Origin: Haloarcula hispanica ATCC 33960
Lineage (GTDB): Archaea; Halobacteriota; Halobacteria; Halobacteriales; Haloarculaceae
Assembly: GCF_000223905.1 (NCBI RefSeq)
Contig: NC_015948.1
Span: 2,931,272 to 2,995,271 of the forward strand
Length of the DNA: 64,000 nucleotides
Reading direction: 5' to 3'
A model generated the notes under the pieces. That model saw only the letters and a list, made by a program, of their open reading frames with translations, had not been told where the DNA came from and did not search any database. The first letter of the stretch is position 1. Each line of letters starts with the position of its first letter. This document shows, in pieces, positions 43,803-53,352 of the stretch. A program made the translations under genes and the position numbers.

Positions 43803-43939
43803 TATAGCCGTTACTTGACCACCGAACACCCTATAAATAGGAGTCAGTGATGCCGGGTTAGCGCCGATTAAGCCGAATTAAAACCGCCCGACAGCAGTGA
43901 TATGAGACGGCAGATTCCAGTAAACGGTCGGTTCCTTTA

Positions 43940-45034
43940 TCACTGGGTTTCGCCGCCGCTGTCGGCTCCGTCGCTCCCGTCACCCTCCCCACCAGTCACG
44001 TCGGTGTCCGGCAGCGTCACCACGTTCTCGCGGCCGATGCGGAACGTCTCGACTTTGTCTTCGTCGCGCAGGCCCCCGATGACCTGACTCGTCTTGGCGT
44101 CGGTCCAGTCAAGTTCGCCGGCCACCTGCTGCTGTTTGAGCCGCCCGCCGTTGGATTCGAGCAGTTGCAGGACCTGCTCCTCGTTGCTCAGGAGTTCGGC
44201 CGGTGGTGCGCCAGCGTCGGCGTCCGTCACGGCGGCCGGCTCCGCTTCAGACTCGTCCGAGTCGACCATCGACGCCGGCGGTTCGGCCGGCTTACCGCCG
44301 CCGAGCACGCCGTACCGCCGAAGGGCATACGCTGCGGCGGCGATACCGACCAGCGCGAGGAGTCCGCCGACGAGGAGTCCGTTCGATTCGTCCTCCCCGT
44401 CAGCGGCGTCCCCCGGACTGACGACCACTCGCGGCTCGTTTTCCCCGAACGTCTGCTGGCCGCGCCAGGTGACAGAGGCGTTCTCCCGTTCGTCGGCCTG
44501 TGGCGCGACGGAGTCAGCCTGATAGTCCGCCGGCCAGCGCACGGTCAACGAGGTCTCGCTGTCCAGAAACAGCCCCGAGAGCGCGTCGCCGATTTCGATG
44601 CGGTCGCCGGAGACGCCGGCGAAGTTCGTCCACTGGAACCGATAGGTGATGACGCCGTACGTCTGGCCGAACGTCTCCTCGCGCGCGCTCACGGTGACGT
44701 TCTCGATGGCCATCTCGCGGCCGGTCGTGTTTTCGGCTGCCCCGGCAGTGTCCTGCATCCGGTTCTCGAAGCGGTCCGTGTACGCTGCAGGGTTCGTCTG
44801 GATATCCGCTTGCAGGTCCTCGAAAGCCTGCGTGGCGTTGTCGTCGTCTAATCGGATGCGGTAGGCAACTGTCCAGTCGGCGGTCCCGTCGGGGTCCACG
44901 TCAGCAGTCATCACGACCACATCCGCGTCGACGGACTGCTGGCCGAGGCTGCCGAAACCGACTCCGGTCGCTGTCGGTACAAGCAATGCTATCGCGACGA
45001 ATACGACTACTAGCGTTCCAGCGCTCCGGCCCAT
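43940..45034 (-). CDS. Membrane-anchored protein with extracellular domain and cytoplasmic winged-helix
   Basis: This 364-residue protein has an N-terminal signal or TM segment (TLVVVFVAIALLVPTATG), an extracellular beta-rich domain (about 35-220), one TM helix (GLLVGGLLALVGIAAAAYAL), and an intracellular tail with a helix-turn-helix domain (about 285-340, EEQVLQLLESNGGRLKQQQV, DWTDAKTSQVIGGL). This layout suggests a transcription factor that senses outside conditions directly. It lies upstream of the secreted coiled-coil gene, 138 bases apart. Confidence 0.8.
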   Translation of the reverse strand: MGRSAGTLVVVFVAIALLVPTATGVGFGSLGQQSVDADVVVMTADVDPDGTADWTVAYRIRLDDDNATQAFEDLQADIQTNPAAYTDRFENRMQDTAGAAENTTGREMAIENVTVSAREETFGQTYGVITYRFQWTNFAGVSGDRIEIGDALSGLFLDSETSLTVRWPADYQADSVAPQADERENASVTWRGQQTFGENEPRVVVSPGDAADGEDESNGLLVGGLLALVGIAAAAYALRRYGVLGGGKPAEPPASMVDSDESEAEPAAVTDADAGAPPAELLSNEEQVLQLLESNGGRLKQQQVAGELDWTDAKTSQVIGGLRDEDKVETFRIGRENVVTLPDTDVTGGEGDGSDGADSGGETQ

Positions 45035-45191
45035 CCTACCGCGGCTATCCCCTCAGCAGGTATATCGTTTATTGCCGATTGTGTGAACTGATAGTCAGGG
45101 GCCTTACATCCCAGGCAAGTTTGGTAGTTGGACTGGATCGCCTGCCCCCATGGCCACAAGGGGTTTGCCCCGCGAGGGAATCCTATCGAGC

Positions 45192-45380
45192 ATGGACAGA
45201 GCCAAACTCGACGTGGACACTCTGCTGAAGATTGTCCTTGTCCTCATTGTGGTCTGGCTAGGGCTCGAAGTGCTCGATACAGCGCTCGGGCTGTTGACCG
45301 GCCTGCTCGGCATACTACAGCCGTTCCTCGGCGTGATTCTGATCGTCCTCATCGTCCTGTGGCTGCTCGACCGGCTGTAG
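45192..45380 (+). CDS. Small two-helix membrane protein (DUF7554-like)
   Basis: This 62-residue protein starts MDRAKLDVDTLLKIVLVLIV and has two hydrophobic segments (about 11-30 and 38-58) separated by a short loop. From memory it belongs to a haloarchaeal family (DUF7554). Function unknown. ATG 45192 is preferred over the upstream ATG at 45150. Confidence 0.7.
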   Translation: MDRAKLDVDTLLKIVLVLIVVWLGLEVLDTALGLLTGLLGILQPFLGVILIVLIVLWLLDRL

Positions 45381-45419
45381 GACCGCGCTCTTTTTGCCCA
45401 CAGCGGACGAGCGCCCACT

Positions 45420-45929
45420 GTGTACAGCATCAACGTCCCGCTCCCGTCGGCAGTCACGTCGCTGGCGGCCGACCTCGCGGCCGACCTGCCGCTCGCACAG
45501 CGGCGGGGACGGGGCGAGCACACGCTGGTCGCCAAGCGACTGGGCGGCGGCGACCACACGGCCTACGCACGGCTGGAAGCGCAGGGACGTGAGGCGCTTC
45601 GCGGCCAGTCGGCGTTCGAGGCACGGATTTCGGGCGTCGAGCAGTTCGAGACGGCCGTGACCGGTCCATCACCGGTGGTGTATCTCGCCGTCGAGAGCCC
45701 GGGGCTTGTCGCCCTGCACGAGCGGCTCTGCGAGCGGTTCGATCCCGTCGACGAAATGGAGGGCGACGCGTACGTCCCGCACGTAACCGTCGCCCGCGGC
45801 GGGGACCGCGACGCGGCCGCTCGGCTGGTCGAGCGGGACATCGAGCCGATCCGGTGGACCGTCGACGAACTCTCGTTCTACGACGCCGACCGGAACCATC
45901 CGGTCAGTCGGGTGTCGCTGCCGGGATAA
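45420..45929 (+). CDS. 2'-5' RNA ligase / cyclic phosphodiesterase family protein (2H)
   Basis: This 169-residue protein has the two H-x-T/S-x motifs of the 2H superfamily: HTLVAKR and HVTVAR. It likely acts on 2',3'-cyclic phosphate ends or ligates RNA ends with a 2'-5' link. The start is a GTG at 45420, 39 bases from the small membrane gene. Confidence 0.85.
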   Translation: MYSINVPLPSAVTSLAADLAADLPLAQRRGRGEHTLVAKRLGGGDHTAYARLEAQGREALRGQSAFEARISGVEQFETAVTGPSPVVYLAVESPGLVALHERLCERFDPVDEMEGDAYVPHVTVARGGDRDAAARLVERDIEPIRWTVDELSFYDADRNHPVSRVSLPG

Positions 45930-46117
45930 CGCCGGTCGGTCGTCTGTCCCGGCACAATGGCGAACAGGCGGCACGGGTCGGTCCCGGCGCGGTGTGCCGC
46001 GCAATCGCTGAGCGCGCCGGGTCGTGGCTACGTCACGGCGGCGGTAATCCCGGCCTCGGATATAAACGGTCGCACCGAAAGCAACGCTTTTGGAGCGGCC
46101 TGCCATCGAGTACGTAT

Positions 46118-46540
46118 ATGGATTACCGGGAAGTCGACAGTACGTCCGAGTACGTCTGCCGACTGGCACACGGCGCGGACTGGCGGGGCGAAATCGAGGC
46201 CTTCGCGGACGAACAGGGCATCGACGCCGGCTTCTTCTACGGGCTCGGGGCGGTCCAAGACGCGGAGCTCATGTTCTACGATCAGGACCGGACCGAGTAC
46301 GACTCGGTGACCTTCGACGAACCGCTGGAAGTCGCCGCCTGTATGGGCAACATCTCGCAGCTGGACGGAGAGCGGTTCGCCCACACCCACGCTGTTCTCT
46401 CGCGGCCCGACGGCGAAGCGATTGCCGGCCACCTGAACGCCGGCACCGTCTGGGCGGGCGAACTGTACGTCCGCGGATTCGATACAGAGCTCAAGCGGGA
46501 GCACGACGAGCCAACCGACCTGGACCTCTGGAATATCTAA
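46118..46540 (+). CDS. PCC/DUF296 domain protein
   Basis: This 140-residue protein has the PPC/DUF296 fold: YVCRLAHGADWRGEIEAFAD, FFYGLGAVQDAELMFYD and HTHAVLSRPDGEAIAGHL with conserved histidines. In plants the domain is found beside AT-hooks; in prokaryotes it is a stand-alone trimer. It ends 1 base before the polC start, so the two are probably co-transcribed. Confidence 0.85.
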   Translation: MDYREVDSTSEYVCRLAHGADWRGEIEAFADEQGIDAGFFYGLGAVQDAELMFYDQDRTEYDSVTFDEPLEVAACMGNISQLDGERFAHTHAVLSRPDGEAIAGHLNAGTVWAGELYVRGFDTELKREHDEPTDLDLWNI

Positions 46541-46541
46541 G

Positions 46542-49500
46542 ATGCGAGAGGCCGACGAACAGTACTTCGAAACGCTGGAAACACAACTCGAAGCCGCCTT
46601 CGACGTCGCCGAGCGGGCCAAAGAGCGCGGCGGTGACCCGAAGCCGGAGGTCGAGATTCCAACCGCGCGCGACATGGCAGACCGGGTCGAGAACATCCTC
46701 GGCATCGACGGCGTTGCCGAGCGGGTTCGAGAGCTGGAGGGGCAGATGTCCCGCGAGGAGGCCGCGCTGGAACTGGTCGAGGACTTCGTCGAGGGGACTG
46801 TCGGCGACTACGACAGCCGCGAAGGGAAAGTCGAGGGCGCGGTCCGGACCGCCGTTGCCCTGCTGACCGAGGGCGTCGTCGCCGCACCGATCGAGGGCAT
46901 CGACCGCGTCGAACTGCTGGAAAACGACGACGGGACGGAGTTCATCAACGTCTACTACGCCGGCCCGATTCGGTCGGCTGGCGGGACCGCGCAGGCGTTG
47001 TCGGTGCTGGTCGCCGACTACGCCCGCGCACTGCTGGGCATCGACCAGTACAAGGCCCGCGACGACGAGATCGGGCGCTACGCCGAGGAAATCGACCTCT
47101 ACGACAAGGACACCGGCCTGCAGTACTCACCCAAGGAGAAGGAGACGAAGTTCATCGCCGAGCACATGCCGATTATGCTCGACGGCGAAGCGACCGGCGA
47201 CGAGGAAGTCTCGGGCTATCGGGACCTCGAACGCGTCGACTCGAACTCGCCGCGCGGCGGGATGTGTCTGGTACTGGCCGAGGGGATTGCCCTGAAAGCG
47301 CCGAAGATCCAGCGCTACACCCGGAACCTGGACGAGGTCGACTGGCCGTGGCTGCAGGACCTCATCGACGGGACCATCGGCAAAGACGAAGCCGACCAGG
47401 CGGACGGCTCGGACGATGCGGACAGCGACGACGGGAGCGAAGGAGCGAACGAGGACAGCGAAGACGAGAGTGACGAGCAGGCCGGACCGCCCCGCGTCGA
47501 GCCAGCCGACAAATACCTCCGGGACCTCATTGCCGGCCGGCCAGTGTTCTCTCACCCGTCGAAAGCGGGCGGATTCCGGCTTCGTTACGGGCGGTCACGT
47601 AACCATGGCTTCGCGACCGCCGGCGTCCATCCGGCGACGATGCATCTCGTCGACGACTTCCTCGCGACCGGGACCCAGATCAAGACCGAGCGGCCGGGGA
47701 AAGCCGCTGGCGTCGTCCCGGTCGACACCATCGAGGGACCCACCGTCCGCCTGGCCAACGGGGACGTGCGCCGCATCGACGATGCCGAGGAGGCGCTGGA
47801 AGTGCGCAACGGCGTCGAGAAGATACTCGACCTGGGCGAGTACCTGGTCAACTACGGGGAGTTCGTCGAGAACAACCACCCGCTCGCGCCGGCCTCTTAC
47901 ACTGTCGAGTGGTGGGAGCAGGACCTCAATGCCGCGGGCGCGGACGTGCAGGCGATGCAGGACTCGCCCCACGTCGACCTCGCCGACCCGAGCGCCGAGG
48001 AGGCAATCGAGTGGGCGACCGACTACGACGTGCCGTTGCACCCGAAATACACCTACCTCTGGCACGACGTGAGCGTCGACCAGGTGTGCGCGCTCGCCGA
48101 CGCCGTCGAGGACGCAAAGGTCGCACAGGCCGACGGGGCGTACGCCGACCCAGAGGCGGAGGCTGACGACACAGCGGGCGAGACGTACAGCGACGACGGC
48201 GCGCTCGTCCTGCCCCGCACCGATGCCGTCCAGCGGACGCTGGAACACCTCCTCGTCGAGCACACCCAAGACGACGACAGGATTACCGTCACCGACTGGG
48301 TGCCGCTGGTGCGGACACTCGGGTTCTCCCGCTCGTTAGAGCGGGACTGGACGCCTGCGGACCTCTCCGAGCGCGCCAGGACCTACGGCGAGAGCGAGTC
48401 GCTCGACGCAATCGGGGTAGCCGAGGACGCCGAACGCGAAGACGGCCAGAACGCAATCGAGGTAATCAACGAAATCGCGCCGTTTCAGGTCCGGGAGCGA
48501 GCCCCGACCCGCATCGGCAACCGGATGGGTCGCCCCGAGAAATCCGAGCGGCGGGACCTCTCGCCGGCCGTCCACACGCTCAGCCCCATCGGCGAGGCCG
48601 GCGGCGCACAGCGGGACGTGGCCAAGGCGACGAAGCACGCGGACGGGATGAGCGACACGCCCGGCCACGTCGAGGTGGAGATCGCCCGCCGGCGCTGTCC
48701 CGACTGCGGAACCGAGACCCACCAGGCGGGCTGTCCCGACTGTGGCGGCACCACCGAACCGGTGTACGTCTGTCCCGACTGCGAGGCCGAGGTCGAACGC
48801 GACGAGTCCGGCCGCGCGGAGTGTACGCGCTGTGAGACGCTCGCCTCGCCGACCCAGTACAAGGTACTCGACCTGCAAGAGGCCTACCGCGATGCCCTGC
48901 AGAACGTCGGCGAGCGCGAGACAGCCTTCGAGCAACTGAAAGCGGTCAAGGGGCTCACCTCCGAGGAGAAGGTCCCGGAGCCGATGGAGAAAGGTATCCT
49001 TCGAGCGAAACACGACGTGTCGGCGTTCAAGGACGGGACAGTGCGCTACGACATGACGGACCTGCCGGTGACGGCGGTCCGAGCCTCGGAACTGGACGTC
49101 TCCGCCGAGCGACTCCGAGGGCTGGGCTACACGGAGGACATCCACGGCGATCCGCTGACTCACGATGACCAGCTGGTCGAACTGAAGGTCCAGGACATCG
49201 TCCTCTCGGACGGCGCGGCCGAGCACATGCTCCAGACCGCTCGCTTCGTCGACGACCTCTTAGAGCAGTACTACGGGCTGGAGCGGTTCTACGAGTTCGA
49301 CGACCGCGAGGACCTCGTCGGCGAACTCGTCTTCGGGATGGCCCCCCACACCAGCGCGGCGACGGTCGGGCGCGTGGTCGGCTTCACCTCCGCCGCCGTC
49401 GGCTACGCGCATCCGTACTTCCACGCCGCCAAACGCCGGAACTGCTTCCACCCGGACACGCGGCTGTGGTACGAAGACGAGAATGACGACTGGGAGTACG

Positions 49501-50735
49501 GGACCATCGAGGAACTGGTCGAAAACCGACTGGATGACCCCGACGAGGACGACTTCGGGACGCTCGTTCAAGAGTTAGACGGCGACCTCACCGTGTCGTC
49601 GCTGGGCGAGAACGGTCCCTGTCGCCAGCCCGTCGACGCCGTCTCGAAACACCCCGCGCCGGACCACCTCGTCGAGATTTCCGTCGGCGACCGAACCCTC
49701 AGGGTTACGCCCGACCACACGATGCTCCGTGCCGGCTCCGATGGGATTGAGGAAGTCCCGGCGGGCGACCTGACTGCCGGCGACGAACTCCCTGCCTACG
49801 ATGGCGGCGAGACGACCACGATGACGGCACGCGGCGAGGCCTCGACGGCAGCAACCGACGGCGCAGCCCCGACAGACACCGTCGAGACTGTCGAGTACGT
49901 CGAGAGCAACGTGGACCACGTCTACTGTCTCACGGTCGCCGACACGCACCGCGTTGCCGTCGAAGGAACCTATGTCGGCCAGTGCGACGGTGACGAGGAC
50001 TGCGTAATGCTACTGATGGACGGCCTGCTGAACTTCTCGAAGTCCTACCTCCCGAACCAGCGTGGCGGACAGATGGACGCCCCGCTGGTGATGTCCTCGC
50101 GCATCGACCCCAGCGAAATCGACGACGAGGCCCACAACATGGACATCATGGAGAGCTATCCCCGGGAGTTCTACGAAGCCACCCGCGAGATGAAAGACCC
50201 GACCGAGGTCGAAGACGTGATGAAAATCGCCGAGGAGACACTGGGGACCGACCGCGAGTACACCGAGTTTCGCCACACCCACGACACGGCGAACATCGCC
50301 GCCGGGCCGGACCTCTCGGCGTACAAGACGCTCGGGTCGATGGAGGACAAGATGGACGCCCAGCTTGAGATCTCCCGGAAGCTCCGGGCCGTCGTCGAGA
50401 GCGACGTGGCCGAGCGCATCATCGAGTACCACTTCCTGCCGGACCTCATCGGGAACCTCCGGGCGTTCTCCCGGCAAGAGACTCGCTGTCTGGACTGCGG
50501 CGAGTCGTTCCGCCGCGCGCCCCTGACCGGCGACTGCCGAGAGTGTGGCGGCCGCGTCAACCTCACCGTCCACGAGGGCTCGGTCAACAAGTACATCGAC
50601 ACGGCCATCCGCGTCGCCGACGAGTTCGGAGCCCGCGACTACACGAAACAGCGGCTCAAGATCCTGGAACGGAAAATAGAGTCGGTGTTCGAAAACGACC
50701 ACAACAAGCAGTCGGGCATCGCCGACTTCATGTGA
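46542..50735 (+). CDS. polC: DNA polymerase D large subunit (DP2) containing a mini-intein
   Basis: This is the catalytic large subunit of archaeal family-D DNA polymerase, a replicative enzyme. The 1397-residue precursor includes an acidic low-complexity segment (about 283-320), zinc-binding knuckles (CPDCGTETHQAGCPDCGG, about 722), the active-site region before and after CDGDEDCVMLLMDG, and C-terminal CxxC pairs (about 1317-1340). A 180-residue intein (residues 968-1147) interrupts AKRRN and CDGDEDC. Without it the protein is 1217 residues, normal for DP2. Confidence 0.97.
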   Translation: MREADEQYFETLETQLEAAFDVAERAKERGGDPKPEVEIPTARDMADRVENILGIDGVAERVRELEGQMSREEAALELVEDFVEGTVGDYDSREGKVEGAVRTAVALLTEGVVAAPIEGIDRVELLENDDGTEFINVYYAGPIRSAGGTAQALSVLVADYARALLGIDQYKARDDEIGRYAEEIDLYDKDTGLQYSPKEKETKFIAEHMPIMLDGEATGDEEVSGYRDLERVDSNSPRGGMCLVLAEGIALKAPKIQRYTRNLDEVDWPWLQDLIDGTIGKDEADQADGSDDADSDDGSEGANEDSEDESDEQAGPPRVEPADKYLRDLIAGRPVFSHPSKAGGFRLRYGRSRNHGFATAGVHPATMHLVDDFLATGTQIKTERPGKAAGVVPVDTIEGPTVRLANGDVRRIDDAEEALEVRNGVEKILDLGEYLVNYGEFVENNHPLAPASYTVEWWEQDLNAAGADVQAMQDSPHVDLADPSAEEAIEWATDYDVPLHPKYTYLWHDVSVDQVCALADAVEDAKVAQADGAYADPEAEADDTAGETYSDDGALVLPRTDAVQRTLEHLLVEHTQDDDRITVTDWVPLVRTLGFSRSLERDWTPADLSERARTYGESESLDAIGVAEDAEREDGQNAIEVINEIAPFQVRERAPTRIGNRMGRPEKSERRDLSPAVHTLSPIGEAGGAQRDVAKATKHADGMSDTPGHVEVEIARRRCPDCGTETHQAGCPDCGGTTEPVYVCPDCEAEVERDESGRAECTRCETLASPTQYKVLDLQEAYRDALQNVGERETAFEQLKAVKGLTSEEKVPEPMEKGILRAKHDVSAFKDGTVRYDMTDLPVTAVRASELDVSAERLRGLGYTEDIHGDPLTHDDQLVELKVQDIVLSDGAAEHMLQTARFVDDLLEQYYGLERFYEFDDREDLVGELVFGMAPHTSAATVGRVVGFTSAAVGYAHPYFHAAKRRNCFHPDTRLWYEDENDDWEYGTIEELVENRLDDPDEDDFGTLVQELDGDLTVSSLGENGPCRQPVDAVSKHPAPDHLVEISVGDRTLRVTPDHTMLRAGSDGIEEVPAGDLTAGDELPAYDGGETTTMTARGEASTAATDGAAPTDTVETVEYVESNVDHVYCLTVADTHRVAVEGTYVGQCDGDEDCVMLLMDGLLNFSKSYLPNQRGGQMDAPLVMSSRIDPSEIDDEAHNMDIMESYPREFYEATREMKDPTEVEDVMKIAEETLGTDREYTEFRHTHDTANIAAGPDLSAYKTLGSMEDKMDAQLEISRKLRAVVESDVAERIIEYHFLPDLIGNLRAFSRQETRCLDCGESFRRAPLTGDCRECGGRVNLTVHEGSVNKYIDTAIRVADEFGARDYTKQRLKILERKIESVFENDHNKQSGIADFM
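49443..49982 (+). mobile_element. Mini-intein in polC (PolII insertion site)
   Basis: The intein begins with Cys in CFHPDTRLWY (block A), has block B with TPDHTML and block F with DHVYCLTVADTHRVAV, and ends VGQ before the extein Cys of CDGDEDC. At 180 residues there is no room for a homing endonuclease with both active-site blocks, and none is seen. The last intein residues are Gly-Gln rather than His-Asn. Gln at this place is known from the Pyrococcus PolII intein, so splicing is plausible. Confidence 0.9.
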
Positions 50736-50827
50736 GCGACAGCGTCACCCGGACTTATCAGGTCGACAGACGGGCGCGTGACGGTCGTCCGACGGGTGTT
50801 TTTGCCCGTGGCGGTCCTGTCACGGGT

Positions 50828-51043
50828 ATGGCCTCGTCCCGCGATTCAGCGCCGCCGTTCGACTCCGGGGACCGGTCGGGCTCCCCGTCACCATCGTCCC
50901 GACAGACGCCCAGTACGATCTATCAGATACAGATCGCGCTGTTGCGCTCGCAGGTGGCGACACTCGAAACCGCGCTCGAACAGGAGCGCGAACACCGCCA
51001 GGCCGTCGTCGACCGGTACGAGCGCCTTATCGACGGCAAATAA
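50828..51043 (+). CDS. Small coiled-coil protein (DUF7310-like)
   Basis: This 71-residue protein has a Ser/Pro-rich disordered head and a C-terminal coiled coil (QIQIALLRSQVATLETALEQ then REHRQAVVDRYERLI). From memory it resembles the haloarchaeal DUF7310 coiled-coil family. It lies between polC and serA. Confidence 0.65.
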   Translation: MASSRDSAPPFDSGDRSGSPSPSSRQTPSTIYQIQIALLRSQVATLETALEQEREHRQAVVDRYERLIDGK

Positions 51044-51076
51044 ACTGCGACTGGCTTTCGAAAAATTCCGCTGACG

Positions 51077-52663
51077 TTATTCGTCGCCGAGTTCGACGTA
51101 GGTGGTCTCGATGATGCGACTGTCGCCGTTGAGTCGCTCGATGATGTCCTGTGGCGGCTGTTCGTCGAGGTTGTAGACGGACAGGGCCTCCCCGCCGATG
51201 GTCTCGCGGCCGTTGAACATCCCGGCGATGTTGATGTCGGCCTCGCCCAGCACGGTCCCGATGAACCCGATAGTACCGGGCTCGTCGCGATTGCGGACGA
51301 CCAGCATGTGGCCGTGGGGGACCGCTTCGATACGGTGGTCGTCGATGCGGACGATGCGGGGCTCCTCGCCGCCGAACTGGGTCCCACAGACGGAAACAGA
51401 CTCCTCACCGTCGGAGACGGTGACGGTGATGAGGCTCTGGTAGTCCTCGGAAGAGCGGGTCTTGGACTCGGTCACGTCAATGCCCCGGTCTTCAGCTATC
51501 TGTGGGGCGTTGACGGCGTTGACCTGCAGGTCCGAGGGCGCAAACACACCCTTCAGCGCACTGGCGGTGACGTACTCCACGTCTTCCTCGGCGATGTCGC
51601 CGGCGTAGGTGACCTGCACTTCGGACATGTGGCCGCCGAACAACTGGACGGCGATGCGGCCGGCGGTGTCGGCGAGGTCGAGGTACGGCCCGACCTGCTT
51701 GAACGTCGCCTCGTCCAGCGACGGCGCGTTCAGGGCGTTGGCGACGGGCTGGCCGTTGGCCGCAGCGATGATCTGGTCGGCCGTGGAGGTGGCGACGTTC
51801 TCCTGAGCGGCCTCCGTCGACGCGCCCAGATGGGGCGTGACGATGATGTCCTCGACGTCGAGCAGCGGGCTGTCCTCGGGCAGGGGTTCCTCACCGAAGA
51901 CGTCGAGCGCCGCGCCCTTCAGGACGCCGTCCTCGACGGCTTCGGCCAGGGCCGGCTCGTCGATGATGCCGCCGCGGGCACAGTTGACGACGTAGCCGCC
52001 TTCGAGTTCGGCGAGCTCTTCCTCGCCGATCATGTTCTCCGTCTCGGGGGTCAGCGGCGTGTGGATGGTGATGAAATCGGACTTGGCGAGACAGTCGTCG
52101 AGCTCGTCGACGAGTTCCGCTCCGAACTGGTCAGCGCGCTCTTGGCTGATGTACGGGTCGAACGTGACGATGTCCATGCCCAGGCTGCCGAGTCGCTTGG
52201 CGACCTGCTGGCCGACGCGGCCGAAGCCGACGACGCCGAGCGTCTTGTTGTTGACTTCCGTGCCGAGGAACTCGCCTTTGGCCCACTCGCCGCTTTTCAG
52301 GCGGTCGTGGGCCTGCGGAATGGAGCGAGCCGTGGCAAACGCCATCGCGACGGAGTGTTCTGCGGCGGCGCGGACGTTGCCCTCGGGGGCGTTGGCGACG
52401 ATGACGCCGTGGTCCGTGGCGGCGTCGATGTCGATGTTGTCCACACCGATGCCGGCCCGGCCGACGATGATGAGGTCGGGCGCGGCCGCAAACACTTCCT
52501 CGGTGACTTCGGTGCCCGAGCGAACGATGAGCGCGTTCGCGTCGGCCACCGCGTCGAGGAGCGCGTTGCCCTCGACCTCGTAGGCTGTTTCGACATCGTG
52601 GCCTGCCTCACGGAGCCGCGTGAGACCGGCATCAGCGATAGGGTCCGTGACGAGTACCTTCAT
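51077..52663 (-). CDS. serA: D-3-phosphoglycerate dehydrogenase
   Basis: This begins serine synthesis by oxidising 3-phosphoglycerate. The 528-residue long-form enzyme has the NAD loop GVVGFGRVGQQVAKRLGS, catalytic-region VNCARGGIIDEPAL and TPHLGASTEAAQ, an ASB domain, and a C-terminal ACT domain (last 75 residues) that usually senses serine. Confidence 0.96.
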   Translation of the reverse strand: MKVLVTDPIADAGLTRLREAGHDVETAYEVEGNALLDAVADANALIVRSGTEVTEEVFAAAPDLIIVGRAGIGVDNIDIDAATDHGVIVANAPEGNVRAAAEHSVAMAFATARSIPQAHDRLKSGEWAKGEFLGTEVNNKTLGVVGFGRVGQQVAKRLGSLGMDIVTFDPYISQERADQFGAELVDELDDCLAKSDFITIHTPLTPETENMIGEEELAELEGGYVVNCARGGIIDEPALAEAVEDGVLKGAALDVFGEEPLPEDSPLLDVEDIIVTPHLGASTEAAQENVATSTADQIIAAANGQPVANALNAPSLDEATFKQVGPYLDLADTAGRIAVQLFGGHMSEVQVTYAGDIAEEDVEYVTASALKGVFAPSDLQVNAVNAPQIAEDRGIDVTESKTRSSEDYQSLITVTVSDGEESVSVCGTQFGGEEPRIVRIDDHRIEAVPHGHMLVVRNRDEPGTIGFIGTVLGEADINIAGMFNGRETIGGEALSVYNLDEQPPQDIIERLNGDSRIIETTYVELGDE

Positions 52664-52811
52664 ACCGAATCGAACTTACTGGGGCGGCATAACGCTTGTT
52701 TTCTCCGTCCGAACGACTGCGTACGGACAGTCGGGGCGGAGCGATCGCGCCGCTGATAGGGTATCCTGCTTGGTGGGACCGTCAGCGAAAATCGAACCGA
52801 CAGACAGCGGC

Positions 52812-52979
52812 CTATCGCCAGGCCGGGAGCGAGGCAGCGTCCGCGAGCGGGGTTGTGAGATAGGCGTCGTCTCGGGTCACGTCAGCGACGATAAACTGAT
52901 CCGTTGGACCCTCTTCGACGGATGCCATGATGTCTCCGTCCGCGACCATCTCAACCGGAGCGACAGTATCCGACTCCAT
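52812..52979 (-). CDS. Small acidic protein (DUF7556-like)
   Basis: This 55-residue protein (MESDTVAPVEMVADGDIM...) ends DAASLPAWR. The pattern VADGDIMASV, QFIVADVTRDDAYLTTPLADA resembles, from memory, haloarchaeal DUF7556. The start at 52979 leaves a TATA-like TATATAA stretch upstream (near 52998-53005, minus strand TTTTTATATGG). Function unknown. Confidence 0.65.
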   Translation of the reverse strand: MESDTVAPVEMVADGDIMASVEEGPTDQFIVADVTRDDAYLTTPLADAASLPAWR

Positions 52980-53352
52980 GCATGATAATATGTAACAACC
53001 ATATAAAAACTTAGCGAAACCCATAGAGGGCAGGAGTATGATCCAGAGCCAACTGTCTGACAATAGTTCGTACCCTGTCAGTACTGGGACGAAATGGTTC
53101 GTGGCCCAATACGGATAGGGCCTTACATCTCAACCATTAGAGTCTGTCTCCGCAGTTCTATTCATACCCAGATTCGGAACATCAATGTGACAGAAGACGT
53201 AGTTGTTTCCGAGGCGGTGCAGTCCCTGGGTTTCCGAGATGGCGTCTGCGCGGTCGCCGGCGATAGCCGATGGCCGCCCGGCGTGCTACCCGGATGCCGA
53301 AAACGGACGGATGTTAAGGACTTAGTAGATGCGGGAAGGAAGTTCTGGCAGT
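52980..53352. other. Intergenic region upstream of the CBS gene
   Basis: No gene is supported in about 370 bases. There is an imperfect inverted repeat TTCGTACCC/GGGACGAA (53068-53094). The CBS gene promoter probably includes the GATGTTAAGGAC word near 53310-53321, about 35 bases before the ATG. Confidence 0.35.
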
